Positions 31,009 to 40,298 are shown, counted from the stretch's first letter. The stretch is DNA of 64,000 nucleotides from Halorubrum sp. DM2 (GCF_901686465.1 NZ_LR594487.1:496001-560000); one strand, 5' to 3'. Translations and numbers: made by a program. Notes: generated by a model from the sequence alone, not told the origin.

Positions 31009-33300
31009 TCAGAACGCCTCGGCGACGGCGGCGACGACCGCGTCCTCGACGGCGTCGCGCTCGCCCGAGAGGAACTCGATTTTCCCCTCGCGGACGCCGG
31101 CGGTGGCGATGTCCGCCGTCGGCGCGAGTTCGGCCGCGCGCTCGGCCACGTCTCGGACCGACACGTCGGCCGTCGTGCGCACGTACAGCTCGTCGGTGCC
31201 GACGCCGACCGTCGCGAACGGCTCGCCGTCCGCGCGCTGGCGGTGGAGGTCGTCGAGGAGCAGCGGCGTCGGCGGGAAGTCGTACCGGTGCGTGTAGCCG
31301 TCGGTGTCGAGCAGCGCGAACTCGACGCCGTCGACCGCCTCCGTGGCGACGTTCGCGTCCGCAGTCTTGATCTCCGTCTCCAGCTTCTCCCGGAACTGCT
31401 CGGAGACGTGCGCCGCGAGGTTGCCGCCGTCCGAGAACAACAGATCCGCGATCAGTTCGCGTTTGTCCTGATACGACTGGTAGTACGCCTCTAAGGCGAC
31501 CGCTTCACGGAGTTCCGCGACGCGCTCGGCGTCGTAGCCCGCGTCGCGCGCGAGGTTCACGTACCGCTCCGGGGCGTCCGCCCAGTAGCTCACCGCGGGG
31601 AGGTGTTCAAGGTCCGTGCGGACCTCGTCGTTTATCGCCGACGCGAGCGAGGCGACGAGCGCGCCCGTCGAGAGCGTCTCGTCGCCGTCGACGTCGGCCA
31701 GCTCCGGCGAGACGAGCGTCTCGACCGCGTCCCGGGTCTCCGGGTCGGCGACCGCGGCGTCGACGACGACCGCGTCGACCCCGTACACCGACAGCAGGTC
31801 GATGCCGTCGGCGGACTCGGTCGTCGAGCCGGTTCCGACGAGCAGGAACAGCGGGAGCTTCTCGTCGTGGCGGTCGCGGTCCTGAAGCATGCGGGTCGCG
31901 TCGTTGGTCGCCGCGTCCATCCCGTACACCGGCTCGTCGAGCGGGCGGCGGGTGAAGTAGTGGTACTCGGCGTCGCTTTTCGCGTGCTCGTCGCGGATCA
32001 GCGGGAGGACGGCGCGCTCGACCGCAGCGCCCGCGACGTAGCCGTCGGCGGTCGCCGGGTGGCGGACGACGATGGGGCGCGACTCCAGCACCGCGCGGCG
32101 GACCGCCTCCGCGGCGTCGAGGAGGCCGTCCGCGAGTTCGGCGACCGTCTCGTCGCCGCCGAGCGGCTGGAGCCCCTCGGGGCGGGCCTCGTCGGTGAGC
32201 GCGTCGGCGATCCGTCGGCGGACCGCTTCGGCCCCCTCGCCGTCGAGGAGGACGAGCGCGTCGGATTCGACCTGAATGTCGCCGCGGTGGCTCTCGACCT
32301 CGCCGTCGACCCGCACCGCGTCGCCCACCTCGACGTCCGGGTACGCCCGGACGCCCGGCTCGACGAACGCGGCCACGTCGACCGCGCCCGTCTCGTCGCT
32401 GACCTCGAACACCGTCGGGCCGCCGGTCTGGCGGACGCCGACGACCTCGCCCTCGATCCGGACCGACTCGCCGACCGCGTCTTCGAGCGTGGTGATCGTC
32501 ACGCGCTCGCGGTCCTCGTCGGTCTCTTCGTCCGTGGCGGCGTCGGGCTCTTCGTCTGCGTCGACATCGGCCTCTTCGTCCGCGTCGACATCGGCCTCTT
32601 CGTCCGCGTCGACATCGGCCTCTTCGTCCGCGTCGACATCGGCCTCTTCGTCCGCGTCGACATCGGCCTCTTCGTCCGCGTCGACATCGGCCTCTTCGTC
32701 TACGGCGGCGTCCGGTTCGTCGTCGAATTCCTCGTCGGACTCCTCGTCGTCGGGCGTAACGTCTTCGCCCGTCGGCTCGGGGTCCGCGTCAGCCTCGACG
32801 GTCTCGCCGTCTTCGGCCGCGTCGGATCCGGCGTCTTCGGCCTCGGAGGCGTCGTCCGCCGACTCGTCCGTGTCGGTCCGCTCTCCAGTCTCGGCGGTGT
32901 CGTCGTCGCTCGGCTCCTCGTCGGGGAGGTGTTCGCCCGAGGGCTCTTGGACGAGGACGCCGCGGAACTCGCGGTCGGCCTGTCGGATCGACCAGCCGAG
33001 GTCGACGTTGCCGTTGTCGCGGACGCCTTTCACCTGAACGAACACTTCGTCGCCCGGCTCCCAGTCGAGGCTGTCGAGCCGCTGGTCGAGTTCGGAGCGG
33101 TGGAGCAGGCCGGTGACGCCCGGCGCGAGGTCGACGAACACGCCGAACTCGGCATACCCGTCGACGACGCCTCGGTAGAACCGGCTCGGGACGAGACCGT
33201 TCGGGGAGTCGCCACGAAAGTCGAACACGACGTCTTCCTGGTGCGAGTCGCAGACGCGACCGCCCCCGACGTCGGTGCCACAGATGATACAGGATCCCAT
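31009..33300 (-). CDS. DHH-family phosphoesterase with zinc ribbon, S1 and OB domains (RecJ-like)
   Basis: 763 residues. An N-terminal CIICGTDVGGGRVCDSH zinc-binding motif, an S1 RNA-binding domain (about residues 35-110), a low-complexity acidic linker (about 125-265) including six DVDADEEA repeats, an OB domain (about 270-340) and a DHH/DHHA1 region in the C-terminal half (RPIVVRHPATADGYVAGAAVERAVLPLI, DAVVVDAAV). The classical DHH triad is degenerate to my eye. It is a nuclease-like or RNA-binding RecJ relative common in haloarchaea; substrate unknown. Confidence 0.85.
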   Translation of the reverse strand: MGSCIICGTDVGGGRVCDSHQEDVVFDFRGDSPNGLVPSRFYRGVVDGYAEFGVFVDLAPGVTGLLHRSELDQRLDSLDWEPGDEVFVQVKGVRDNGNVDLGWSIRQADREFRGVLVQEPSGEHLPDEEPSDDDTAETGERTDTDESADDASEAEDAGSDAAEDGETVEADADPEPTGEDVTPDDEESDEEFDDEPDAAVDEEADVDADEEADVDADEEADVDADEEADVDADEEADVDADEEADVDADEEPDAATDEETDEDRERVTITTLEDAVGESVRIEGEVVGVRQTGGPTVFEVSDETGAVDVAAFVEPGVRAYPDVEVGDAVRVDGEVESHRGDIQVESDALVLLDGEGAEAVRRRIADALTDEARPEGLQPLGGDETVAELADGLLDAAEAVRRAVLESRPIVVRHPATADGYVAGAAVERAVLPLIRDEHAKSDAEYHYFTRRPLDEPVYGMDAATNDATRMLQDRDRHDEKLPLFLLVGTGSTTESADGIDLLSVYGVDAVVVDAAVADPETRDAVETLVSPELADVDGDETLSTGALVASLASAINDEVRTDLEHLPAVSYWADAPERYVNLARDAGYDAERVAELREAVALEAYYQSYQDKRELIADLLFSDGGNLAAHVSEQFREKLETEIKTADANVATEAVDGVEFALLDTDGYTHRYDFPPTPLLLDDLHRQRADGEPFATVGVGTDELYVRTTADVSVRDVAERAAELAPTADIATAGVREGKIEFLSGERDAVEDAVVAAVAEAF
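32549..32700. repeat. 24-bp minisatellite inside the DHH gene
   Basis: About six near-perfect copies of a 24-bp unit, encoding DVDADEEA on the minus strand. The copies are almost identical at the DNA level, including third positions, which points to recent expansion. It lengthens the acidic linker. Confidence 0.9.
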
Positions 33301-33373
33301 TTGAATACACCGAGAGCCTCGGGCCTAAAACGGTTGTCGAAAGCCCGCTGGCGGGGCGCGGGCCGTCGGCGGC

Positions 33374-33994
33374 TCACGCGGCGAGGAGTCGTCGCGCCGC
33401 CGCGACGACGCGGTACCCCACGCCGTAGCCGAGCGCGGCCGGCGGGAGCGCGGCGACGGCCGTCCTGAGCGGCCCCAGTCCGTGGACCGTCCGGAGCCCG
33501 ACGAACAGCAACACCGCCGCGTACGCGCCGCAGGCGACCCTGAGTTCGGGTATCGCCGGTCCCCCGAGCGCCATCGGCGAGCTGGCGTACGCGACGGCCT
33601 GAACCGTCTCGCTCACGCCGCCGCGGTCGCGGAACCCGACCCCGCCGGCGAGTTCGAGGCTCGCGACCACGACCGAGACCGTCGCGACCGCGGCGGTCAG
33701 GTGGAGACCGACCGGGGCCGCGAGCGCGACGACGACGACGAAGACGACGAGCCCGGACAGCGCCCGCGAGGAGGGGACGACGGTCGGTACGGCCCCGGGG
33801 TCGGTCGCGATCAGGCCGAGGGCGAACGCCGCGGCGACCGCGACCGCGAACGTCAGCGCGGGTGCCTGATCGCCGGGCGTGATCCCGTTCGCGAACGCCC
33901 GCCGCGGCCGAACGAGCACCTCGGCCCACGTGCGCCCGATGCCACGCAGCCCGCGCGGGCGACCGCCCGTCGAATCGCCTGTCCGAGACGTCAC
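33374..33994 (-). CDS. YIP1-like integral membrane protein
   Basis: 206 residues with five predicted membrane segments after a basic N-terminus; the pattern WAEVLVRPRRAFANGITPGDQAPALTFAVAVAAAFALG is typical of the haloarchaeal YIP1/DUF1282 family opening. Function unknown. Confidence 0.75.
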   Translation of the reverse strand: MTSRTGDSTGGRPRGLRGIGRTWAEVLVRPRRAFANGITPGDQAPALTFAVAVAAAFALGLIATDPGAVPTVVPSSRALSGLVVFVVVVALAAPVGLHLTAAVATVSVVVASLELAGGVGFRDRGGVSETVQAVAYASSPMALGGPAIPELRVACGAYAAVLLFVGLRTVHGLGPLRTAVAALPPAALGYGVGYRVVAAARRLLAA

Positions 33995-34140
33995 GGATAC
34001 ACTTCGGTCGCGCGGAATAACCCGCTTCCGGTTCGCTCCGTGGGTGCTGGTCTCGGTCGGCCCCCGGTCGCCTCTAAGCTTATCAGATCTGATTTGCGGC
34101 GCGTAAACGCTTATACCGGTGCCGTCTGACTGACGGTCGA

Positions 34141-34608
34141 ATGGCTGCGTTCCGAGACGACGAGCGAGGGTTCACCCCGCTGGCGGGCACGGGGCTGCTC
34201 GTCGGGGTCGTCGTGTTGCTGCTGGCGATCGTCGGCGCGGCGGTGTTCGGTCTCATCGACGGCGTCGCCCCGCCGGACGCCGAGTTTGAGGGGACACAGG
34301 AGGACGGCGAACTCGTCATCGTCGCGCTCGGACCCGACCCCGTCCCCGCCGAGGAGCTGTACGTCCGCGGCGAGGACCCGGACGGGAACGTCCAGTTCGG
34401 CGCGTGGCCCGGCGACGGAGTGGTCCGACCGGGCGATCGGGTCCCCGTGCCGAACGCTACCGGCAACGAGAACTTCGACATCGTCTGGGAGCCGATCGCG
34501 TTCGACACCCGGGAGACGCTCGGCAGCTACGACGGGGAAGACTCGGCGATCCAAGAGTGGAGCGAGGAGAACGGCGGCAGCACGCCGGGCGGCGGTATCG
34601 GCGTCTGA
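34141..34608 (+). CDS. Archaeal type IV pilin-like secreted protein
   Basis: 155 residues. DDERGFTPLAGTGLLVGVVVLLLAIVGAAVFG near the N-terminus fits the class III signal of archaeal pilins (charged RG cleavage site followed by a hydrophobic stretch), and PATGNENFDIVWEP-like beta regions follow. It would be processed by PibD and exposed at the surface. Single-copy here, no assembly genes near, so adhesion pilin is only a suggestion. Confidence 0.75.
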   Translation: MAAFRDDERGFTPLAGTGLLVGVVVLLLAIVGAAVFGLIDGVAPPDAEFEGTQEDGELVIVALGPDPVPAEELYVRGEDPDGNVQFGAWPGDGVVRPGDRVPVPNATGNENFDIVWEPIAFDTRETLGSYDGEDSAIQEWSEENGGSTPGGGIGV

Positions 34609-34620
34609 GGCCCCCCTCGC

Positions 34621-35751
34621 TCACTCGACCGCGACCCACTCGCCGCGCTCGTCGGACCGTTGGATCGCCGCGAGCGCCTTCTGAACCTCGTAGCCGTCCG
34701 CGAACGACGGTTCGAACGACTCGCCCTCGGCGACCGCCGAGAGGAACTCGTAGTTCTCGTGGACGAACGTGTGTTCCCACCCGATCACGTGTCCGGGGGG
34801 CCACCAGCGGTCGACGTACGGATCCGTCTCATCGGTGACCAGCACCGTCTCGTAGCCGCGGTTCCCCTCCCGGAGCACCTCCAGTTCGTTGAGCCGCTCC
34901 AAGGAGAACTTCACGCTCCCCTTCGAGCCGTGGACCGCGATCGTGTGGTCGTTCTTGTGGCCCTCGGCGACCCGCGTGGCCTCGAAGGTCCCGGTCGCGC
35001 CCGACTCGTAAGCGACCTGCGCGCTGTAGGCGTCGTCGACCGTCACGTCGCGGTACTCCGCGACCGCGCCGTCGTCGTACACCGGGCGCTCGTCGACGAA
35101 CGTCGTCAGCCGGCCCGAGACGCGGTCGATCCCGCCGACTTCCTCGCCCACGAGGAAGTTCGCGAGGTCGATCGTGTGTGCGCCGAGATCGCCGAGCGCG
35201 CCGGAACCGGCCATGTCGGCGTCCATCCGCCACGCCCACGGGGCCTCCGGATCGACGAGCCAGTCCTGGAGGTACCGCCCGCGGACCTGCCGGATCTCGC
35301 CGAGTTCACCGTCCTCGATCAGTCCTTTCGCGTACCGGATCGCGGGGACGAACCGGTAGTTGAACGCGGTACCCGCGGTCACGGCGCTCGCGGCCGCGGC
35401 GTCGCGCATCGCCGCCGCCTCCTCCAGCGTCGGCGCGAGGGGTTTCTCACAGAGGACGGGCACGTCGGCTTCGAGGGCCGCGATCGACGGCTCCGCGTGG
35501 ACGTGGTTCGGGCCGAGGTTGTAGAAGACGTCCACCTCGTCTATCGCCGTTTCCCAGTCGGTCGCGGTGTGCGCGAAGCCGAACCGCTCCGCGGCCTCCG
35601 CGAGCGCCTCCTCGTCGCGCCCGACGAGCGTGTGCCGCTCAACGTCTGGCGCGTCCGGGAAGAACATCGGGAGCCGCGCGAGCGCGTTCGAGTGCGCCTT
35701 GCCCATGAATCGATACCCCAGCACGCCGATCTTCAGCGGTTTCTGTGTCAT
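34621..35751 (-). CDS. Gfo/Idh/MocA-family dehydrogenase
   Basis: 376 residues from ATG 35751. KIGVLGYRFMGKAHSNAL is the NAD-binding loop, CEKPLAPTLEEA has the catalytic EKP lysine, and GDLGAHTIDLANFLVG supplies the conserved catalytic histidine. It oxidises a sugar or inositol. It is next to a relic with ends typical of a sugar phosphate isomerase/epimerase, the usual partner of such dehydrogenases. Confidence 0.93.
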   Translation of the reverse strand: MTQKPLKIGVLGYRFMGKAHSNALARLPMFFPDAPDVERHTLVGRDEEALAEAAERFGFAHTATDWETAIDEVDVFYNLGPNHVHAEPSIAALEADVPVLCEKPLAPTLEEAAAMRDAAAASAVTAGTAFNYRFVPAIRYAKGLIEDGELGEIRQVRGRYLQDWLVDPEAPWAWRMDADMAGSGALGDLGAHTIDLANFLVGEEVGGIDRVSGRLTTFVDERPVYDDGAVAEYRDVTVDDAYSAQVAYESGATGTFEATRVAEGHKNDHTIAVHGSKGSVKFSLERLNELEVLREGNRGYETVLVTDETDPYVDRWWPPGHVIGWEHTFVHENYEFLSAVAEGESFEPSFADGYEVQKALAAIQRSDERGEWVAVE

Positions 35752-35765
35752 GTGTGTCCTCCGTC

Positions 35766-35906
35766 TCACTCCGCCCAGTACGCGTCGCCCGGTTCCGTCT
35801 CGAAGACGGCGCGGTCCAACACGTCGACGCCGCGGTCGTCGGGGGACGCGACCGCGTCCTCGATCGGTTCGCCGCCGAGGGGAACGGTCAACGCGCCGAT
35901 CTCCAT
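35766..35906 (-). pseudogene. Internally deleted relic of a sugar isomerase/epimerase-type gene
   Basis: A 46-codon frame from ATG 35906. It begins MEIGALTVPLGGEPIEDAVA, which is the opening typical of haloarchaeal TIM-barrel sugar phosphate isomerase/epimerases (about 300-330 residues), and jumps within a few residues to DRAVFETEPGDAYWAE-stop, which looks like a protein C-terminus. Almost the whole barrel is missing. The small ORF is open and may still be translated. The identification comes from the N-terminal pattern and the dehydrogenase neighbour. Confidence 0.55.
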
Positions 35907-36087
35907 GTGCGGGGCTACACCGACCTGCCGAATAAGTGTTCAGGAAGATCGTGTCGAATCGGAGGTCGGGTCACGGCGTTCCGAGCCGAAGCGCCCCGGT
36001 TGCTCCTCACTTGAGACGACCGTCGAAGGAGATAGCGCCGCGCCGAACCGCATGAGGTTTTAACGGGTGGGACGCGTACACGGTGGT

Positions 36088-36975
36088 ATGGGAATCCTCT
36101 CTCGCGCCTCCTACGTCATCCGCTCGAAGGTGAACGCCCTCCTCAATCGGGCCGAGGACCCGACCGAGTCGCTCGACTACTCGTACGAACAGATGCGTGA
36201 CGAACTCCAAGACGTCAAACAGGGGATCGCGGACCTGACGACCCAGAAGAAACGGCTGGAGATTCAAAAGCGCAAGCTCGAAGAGAACGTCGAGAAGCAC
36301 AACCGGCAGGCCCGCGAGGCGGTCCAGCAGGACCGCGACGACCTCGCGCGCAAGGCCCTCGAAAAGAAGAAGTCGAAGATGACCCAGATCGAGGAGCTGG
36401 AAGGGCAGATCGCGAAGCTGAACGACACCCAAGACCAGCTCGTCGAGAAGAAAAACAAGCTCCAGAACCGCATCGAGGAGTTCCGTACGAAGAAAGAGAC
36501 GATGAAGGCCCGCTACGAGGCCGCGGAGGCCTCTTCCCGCGTCTCCGAGGCGATGACCGGCGTCGGCGACGAGATGTCGGACGTGAGTCGCTCCATCGAA
36601 CGCGCCGAGGAGCGCACCGAGGAGATGGAGGCCCGCGCCGAGGCGATGGACGAGCTGGAAGAGTCCGGCGCGTTCGAGGACGCGCTCTCCGACAAGGACG
36701 ACATCGACCGCGAGCTGGAGGGTCTCTCGACGAACAGCGAGGTCGACGCCGAACTGGAGACGCTCAAGGGCGAACTCGGGAAAGGCGAGCCGGCGAGCGG
36801 AAACAGCGAGGCGAGCGACGAGGAGATCGACGCCGAACTGGAGGACATCGAGAGCGAGATGAACGCGGACGACCTCGAAGCCGATCTGAGCGACGACTCG
36901 GGCGGCGACCTCGACGAGGAGCTCGACGTCGAGTTAGAGGAGTCCGAGGCAGACGCCGACGAAAAGCGGAACTGA
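36088..36975 (+). CDS. pspA: PspA/IM30-family membrane-associated protein
   Basis: 295 residues from ATG 36088; GGTTTTAACG about 27 bases upstream is a good TATA box. MGILSRASYVIRSKVNALLNRAEDPTESLDYSYEQMRDELQDVKQGIADL is the typical N-terminal amphipathic helix and first coiled coil of PspA/ESCRT-III-like proteins, and the coiled coil continues to about residue 195. The last 100 residues are an acidic haloarchaeal extension. It protects or remodels the cytoplasmic membrane. Confidence 0.93.
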   Translation: MGILSRASYVIRSKVNALLNRAEDPTESLDYSYEQMRDELQDVKQGIADLTTQKKRLEIQKRKLEENVEKHNRQAREAVQQDRDDLARKALEKKKSKMTQIEELEGQIAKLNDTQDQLVEKKNKLQNRIEEFRTKKETMKARYEAAEASSRVSEAMTGVGDEMSDVSRSIERAEERTEEMEARAEAMDELEESGAFEDALSDKDDIDRELEGLSTNSEVDAELETLKGELGKGEPASGNSEASDEEIDAELEDIESEMNADDLEADLSDDSGGDLDEELDVELEESEADADEKRN

Positions 36976-37111
36976 GGCGTCAAATCTCGTCACGGCGACC
37001 CCGTTCCCGTCCACGAGGGACGAGACGTTCGCACTCGGTTCCGGAAATCCGACAGAGAGATCCGCTCTCGCCACGGATTTTATACGATCGGACACGAACC
37101 CTCCGGTAGCG

Positions 37112-37300
37112 ATGGTCCCCAAGCATCTCATCTGGATCGGTGGGTTGCTGATCGCGATCCCCCTCTTTCTGGCCCTGCTGAGCGCCGCCTGGATCTGGGT
37201 TCCGATCGGCCTGTTCGTGTTGGGTATCGGTGTCGTGCTCTACGGATTCAAGCAGTACCACGAAAAACGGATGAGGGACAGATTCGAACGAAGGGAGTGA
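37112..37300 (+). CDS. Small two-helix membrane protein
   Basis: 62 residues: two hydrophobic helices (LIWIGGLLIAIPLFLALLSA, IWVPIGLFVLGIGVVLYGF) and a basic C-terminus. ATTTTATACG about 35 bases upstream could be the TATA box. No family recognised. It is downstream of pspA on the same strand but separated by 136 bases. Confidence 0.6.
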   Translation: MVPKHLIWIGGLLIAIPLFLALLSAAWIWVPIGLFVLGIGVVLYGFKQYHEKRMRDRFERRE

Positions 37301-37412
37301 CCGATCGAGAACACGCCCCGTCTGCCGCGTTCAAACCGCCCGCCGTCTCGGCTCGAAATATCTCCGAAGAGTAGGTCGTACCGCGACAGCCGTTCTCCGT
37401 TCTTGCCTCTGC

Positions 37413-38459
37413 CTACTTCCCGGTCGGGCGCGCGCCGGTCCCAGCGCGGTCCTGCTCGGCGAGCCGTATCTCGCCGTCCGACAGGTCGATCCCCGAGTAC
37501 GTGTCCTCGGCGAGCAGCAGCGAGCCGTCGAGGTCGGCGTAATCGAGGAGCGGCGCGAGCTGTACGGCGGCCGCGATGGAGGCGTTCGACTCGATCATAC
37601 AGCCGCACATCACTTCCAAGCCGTGCGCCCGCGCGGCGGCGATCACCCGGCGCGCCTCCAACAGCCCGCCGGTCTTCATCAGCTTCAGGTTCGCGATGTC
37701 ACAGCGGTCGGCGATCGCCGGCACGTCCGCGACGGTCACGCAGGACTCGTCGGCCGCGATCGGGAGGGGAGATCGCTCGTAGACGTACCGGAGCCCCTCG
37801 GGCTCTTCGGCCGGAACGGGCTGTTCGACGAACTCCACGTCGCGGTCCGCGAGCCAGTCGGCCTTCCGTACCGCCTCCTTCGGCGTCCACGCCTCGTTCG
37901 CGTCGACGCGGAGGCGGGCGTCGGGCGCGGCCTCGCGGACCGCGTCGACCAGCTCTCGGTCGCGGTCGGTGCCGAGCTTGATCTTCAACACCGAGTGGCC
38001 CGCCTCGACGGCGTCGGCGGCCTTCTCGCGCACGCGCTCGGTCTCGTCGAGGCCGATCGTGAACGACGTCTTCGGCGCGTCGGTCGGGTCGAGTCCCCAC
38101 AGGCGGTGGAGCGGGACGCCGAGTCGCTTCGCCGCGAGGTCGTGGACCGCGATCGAGACGGCGCATCGAGCCGCGGGGTTCCCCTCGACGACCGCGCGCA
38201 GTTCGGACTCGATCGCGTGGAGCGCGTGGGGATCTCCCACCCGCTCGACAGCGTCGAGGAGGTCCGGCATGACCGCCTCGACGGTGTCCGCGGTCTCGCC
38301 GTAGTGCGACGAGGGGGCCGCGCCGCCGACGCCGGTCATCCCCGCCTCGTCGGTCACCCGGACGATCACGTTCTCGGCCGCCGTCTGGGTCCCCCGCGCG
38401 ATGGTGAAGGGGTTTTCGAGGGGCATCGAGACCCGCTCGAACTCGGCGTCGAGGCTCAT
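37413..38459 (-). CDS. dgcA: DgcA-like N-acetyl-D-glutamate racemase (enolase superfamily)
   Basis: 348 residues. KIKLGTD (catalytic K-x-K), LRVDANEAW, FVEQPVP, AADESC and LKLMKTGG place the active-site lysines and metal-binding acids of the dipeptide epimerase/MLE group. It overlaps the DUF1611 gene by ATGA. From published work on halophilic archaea and marine bacteria, this pair (DgcN + DgcA) turns D-glutamate into N-acetyl-L-glutamate; by sequence alone the older label dipeptide epimerase fits equally. Confidence 0.82.
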   Translation of the reverse strand: MSLDAEFERVSMPLENPFTIARGTQTAAENVIVRVTDEAGMTGVGGAAPSSHYGETADTVEAVMPDLLDAVERVGDPHALHAIESELRAVVEGNPAARCAVSIAVHDLAAKRLGVPLHRLWGLDPTDAPKTSFTIGLDETERVREKAADAVEAGHSVLKIKLGTDRDRELVDAVREAAPDARLRVDANEAWTPKEAVRKADWLADRDVEFVEQPVPAEEPEGLRYVYERSPLPIAADESCVTVADVPAIADRCDIANLKLMKTGGLLEARRVIAAARAHGLEVMCGCMIESNASIAAAVQLAPLLDYADLDGSLLLAEDTYSGIDLSDGEIRLAEQDRAGTGARPTGK

Positions 38460-39553
38460 TCGTCGGCCGCCTCCTCGTCGCCACCGTTCCCGCCCTCGTC
38501 GACCCCGAGTCCGGCGTCGAGCGCGGCGTCGACGATCGCGTCCGCGCCGTGACGCACCGGGTCGGCCGCGGGGACGCCAGCCGCCTCGGCGATCTCGGCG
38601 ACCGCGTCCGCGGCCGCCTCGTCGTCGGCCACGTCCTTCGTGTTGACCGCGCCGGCGACGACCGCGGTCTCGTGGACGGGACTCGCCAGCCCCTCGTAGA
38701 GGTCGACGTACTCGGTGATCGGCGGCAGTTCGAACGACTCGTAGCCGTGGACGACCTCCCGGCCCGCGGCGTGACAGAGGACGAGGCCGTCGGCCATCGA
38801 CCCGTGAAGGATACCGCAGGTGACCGCCGAGTAGGCGGGATGAACGATGCTCCCCTGCCCCTCGACGACGAGCAGGTCGTGGTCGCCGCCGGCCTCGACG
38901 AGCATCTCTTCGACCGCGCCCGCGGCGAAGTCGGCGACGACGCGGTCGATCGGGTTCCCCCACCCGGCGATCATGATCCCGGTCTGGCCCGTCGGGACGA
39001 AGGCGGCGTCGATCCCGCGCTCGCGGGCGGCCGCGACGATCTCCAGCGACGCCGTCATCTTCCCGACCGAGCAGTCGGTCCCCACGGTGAGCAACACGTC
39101 CGCGTCCACGTCGGCCGAGGCCCCGGTCGCGACCGTGAGGTCGTCGGGCGGTCGCCGGACGTCGACGAGGTCGACGCCGTGTTCGTCGGCGAGCGCGGCC
39201 AGTTCCTCGTCCTCGTTCAGGAAGTAGTGAAGCCCGCTCACCACGTCGCAGCCGGCCTCGATCGCGGCCTCGACGTCCGAGCGCCACGACTCGTCGAAGC
39301 CACCGCCGATCGGCGCGATCCCGATGTAGAGCGCGTCGAGGTCGCCGTCCGCGGCCGCGAGCGCGTCCGCGAACGATGAGACTATCGGCGCGTCCGCGAT
39401 GTCGGGGACGTGGTCCCGAACGCGGTCGCCGGCGCGGTCGCGGTCGAGGACCGCCAGAACCTCTTGGTCGCCGTAGCGCATCACGCCGAGCGCCGTCTTC
39501 GCGCGGTCGGGGAACTTCTCGTGGGCCAACACCGCGATCCGCTCTGTGTCCAT
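38456..39553 (-). CDS. dgcN: DgcN-like D-glutamate N-acetyltransferase (DUF1611)
   Basis: 365 residues from ATG 39553. RIAVLAHEKFPDRAKTALGVMRYG opens the DUF1611 N-domain; LLTVGTDCSVGKMTASLEI is a P-loop-like motif; VVEGQGSIVHPAYSAVTCGILHGSMADGLVLCH is a family signature. It would N-acetylate D-glutamate. It leads the dgcN-dgcA pair, and GGTTTAAGAG about 30 bases upstream on the minus strand resembles a TATA box. The C-terminal 15 residues are acidic low complexity. Confidence 0.85.
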   Translation of the reverse strand: MDTERIAVLAHEKFPDRAKTALGVMRYGDQEVLAVLDRDRAGDRVRDHVPDIADAPIVSSFADALAAADGDLDALYIGIAPIGGGFDESWRSDVEAAIEAGCDVVSGLHYFLNEDEELAALADEHGVDLVDVRRPPDDLTVATGASADVDADVLLTVGTDCSVGKMTASLEIVAAARERGIDAAFVPTGQTGIMIAGWGNPIDRVVADFAAGAVEEMLVEAGGDHDLLVVEGQGSIVHPAYSAVTCGILHGSMADGLVLCHAAGREVVHGYESFELPPITEYVDLYEGLASPVHETAVVAGAVNTKDVADDEAAADAVAEIAEAAGVPAADPVRHGADAIVDAALDAGLGVDEGGNGGDEEAADE

Positions 39554-39619
39554 GCGGAGTCGCTCGCTCTCGGCGCTCTTAAACCGGTCGGGGCGAGTCG
39601 GTCGTCGGACCCGATTTTC

Positions 39620-39905
39620 TGCGGTGGCGCGTGCCCGCGAGCGGTCGCCACCGGCGACCGCGAGACGGCACGCGCGAGGGAGTCGCGAGCGACCGGGCGA
39701 CCGAAGGGAGCCCGGAGCGAGCGACGAGGCTGGGGAGGTGTGAGGTGCGGTCGCTGTGTGGTGCGGGGTGGGACTCGAAGGGGCAGCCGTGAGGACGCCG
39801 GAGGCGACACAAGCACCACAACGAGGGAGTGAGTGAAACGAACGACCGAGTGAGGAGCACAGCGAGCGTCCGGCGTCCTCACGGCGGGGGCTTCGGCGGT
39901 CTCGG
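39620..39905 (+). repeat. Structured repeat element, copy C
   Basis: A 286-bp copy with the same ends as copies A and B (TGCGGTGGCGCG ... GGGGCTTCGGCGGTCTCGG). The long stem is GCCGTGAGGACGCCGGA (39786-39802) and its perfect complement (39869-39885), differing from copy A at five positions that all stay paired. A hairpin GAGCGGTCGCC/GGCGACCGC lies near the 5' end and the conserved core is at about 39721-39788. It lies between the divergent side of dgcN and the small gene downstream; no gene is inside. Confidence 0.75.
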
Positions 39906-39980
39906 TCAAGTCCGAGACGTCGTCCTACTCGACTGAAGACAAAGGCATCGTCGCGCTCCGAGAACCGACGACCCGAACGT

Positions 39981-40298
39981 CTAGGCGCTGCCGTCGACGA
40001 ACTGCTCCGCGCCCTCGTAGAACCAGTAGCCGTTCTCGCGCATCGCGCGGCCGAGTTCCTGGTGGAACTCGACGAAGTCCGCGAACTCCTCCTGCTCGAC
40101 GTTCTCGAAGATCTCCTCGACCGAGACGACCGTCTCGTAGTCGATCCGGATCGGGTGGTCGCCGTACTGCTCGACGTACTCCGCCGCCGTGAGCGGGAAG
40201 TCCTCCTCCTCGTCGATCTTCTTCGCGAGCACGGCGTGGCCGTACTGCCGCCTGCCCTCGCTCCCCTGCTCGCCGTCGGGGTCGTGTGGCCAGTCCAT
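39981..40298 (-). CDS. Conserved haloarchaeal protein (DUF5785-like)
   Basis: 105 residues from ATG 40298. MDWPHDPDGEQGSEGRRQYG and DFPLTAAEYVEQYGDHPIRIDYETVVSVEEIF are the conserved blocks. Short, soluble, acidic; no motif to suggest a reaction. Common in haloarchaea by my recollection. Confidence 0.75.
   Translation of the reverse strand: MDWPHDPDGEQGSEGRRQYGHAVLAKKIDEEEDFPLTAAEYVEQYGDHPIRIDYETVVSVEEIFENVEQEEFADFVEFHQELGRAMRENGYWFYEGAEQFVDGSA

Noticed and set aside
31603-33468. Long antisense frame opposite the DHH gene (over 600 codons)
   Set aside because: It mirrors the high-GC acidic coding strand; no domain, and the opposite frame has clear zinc, S1 and OB motifs.
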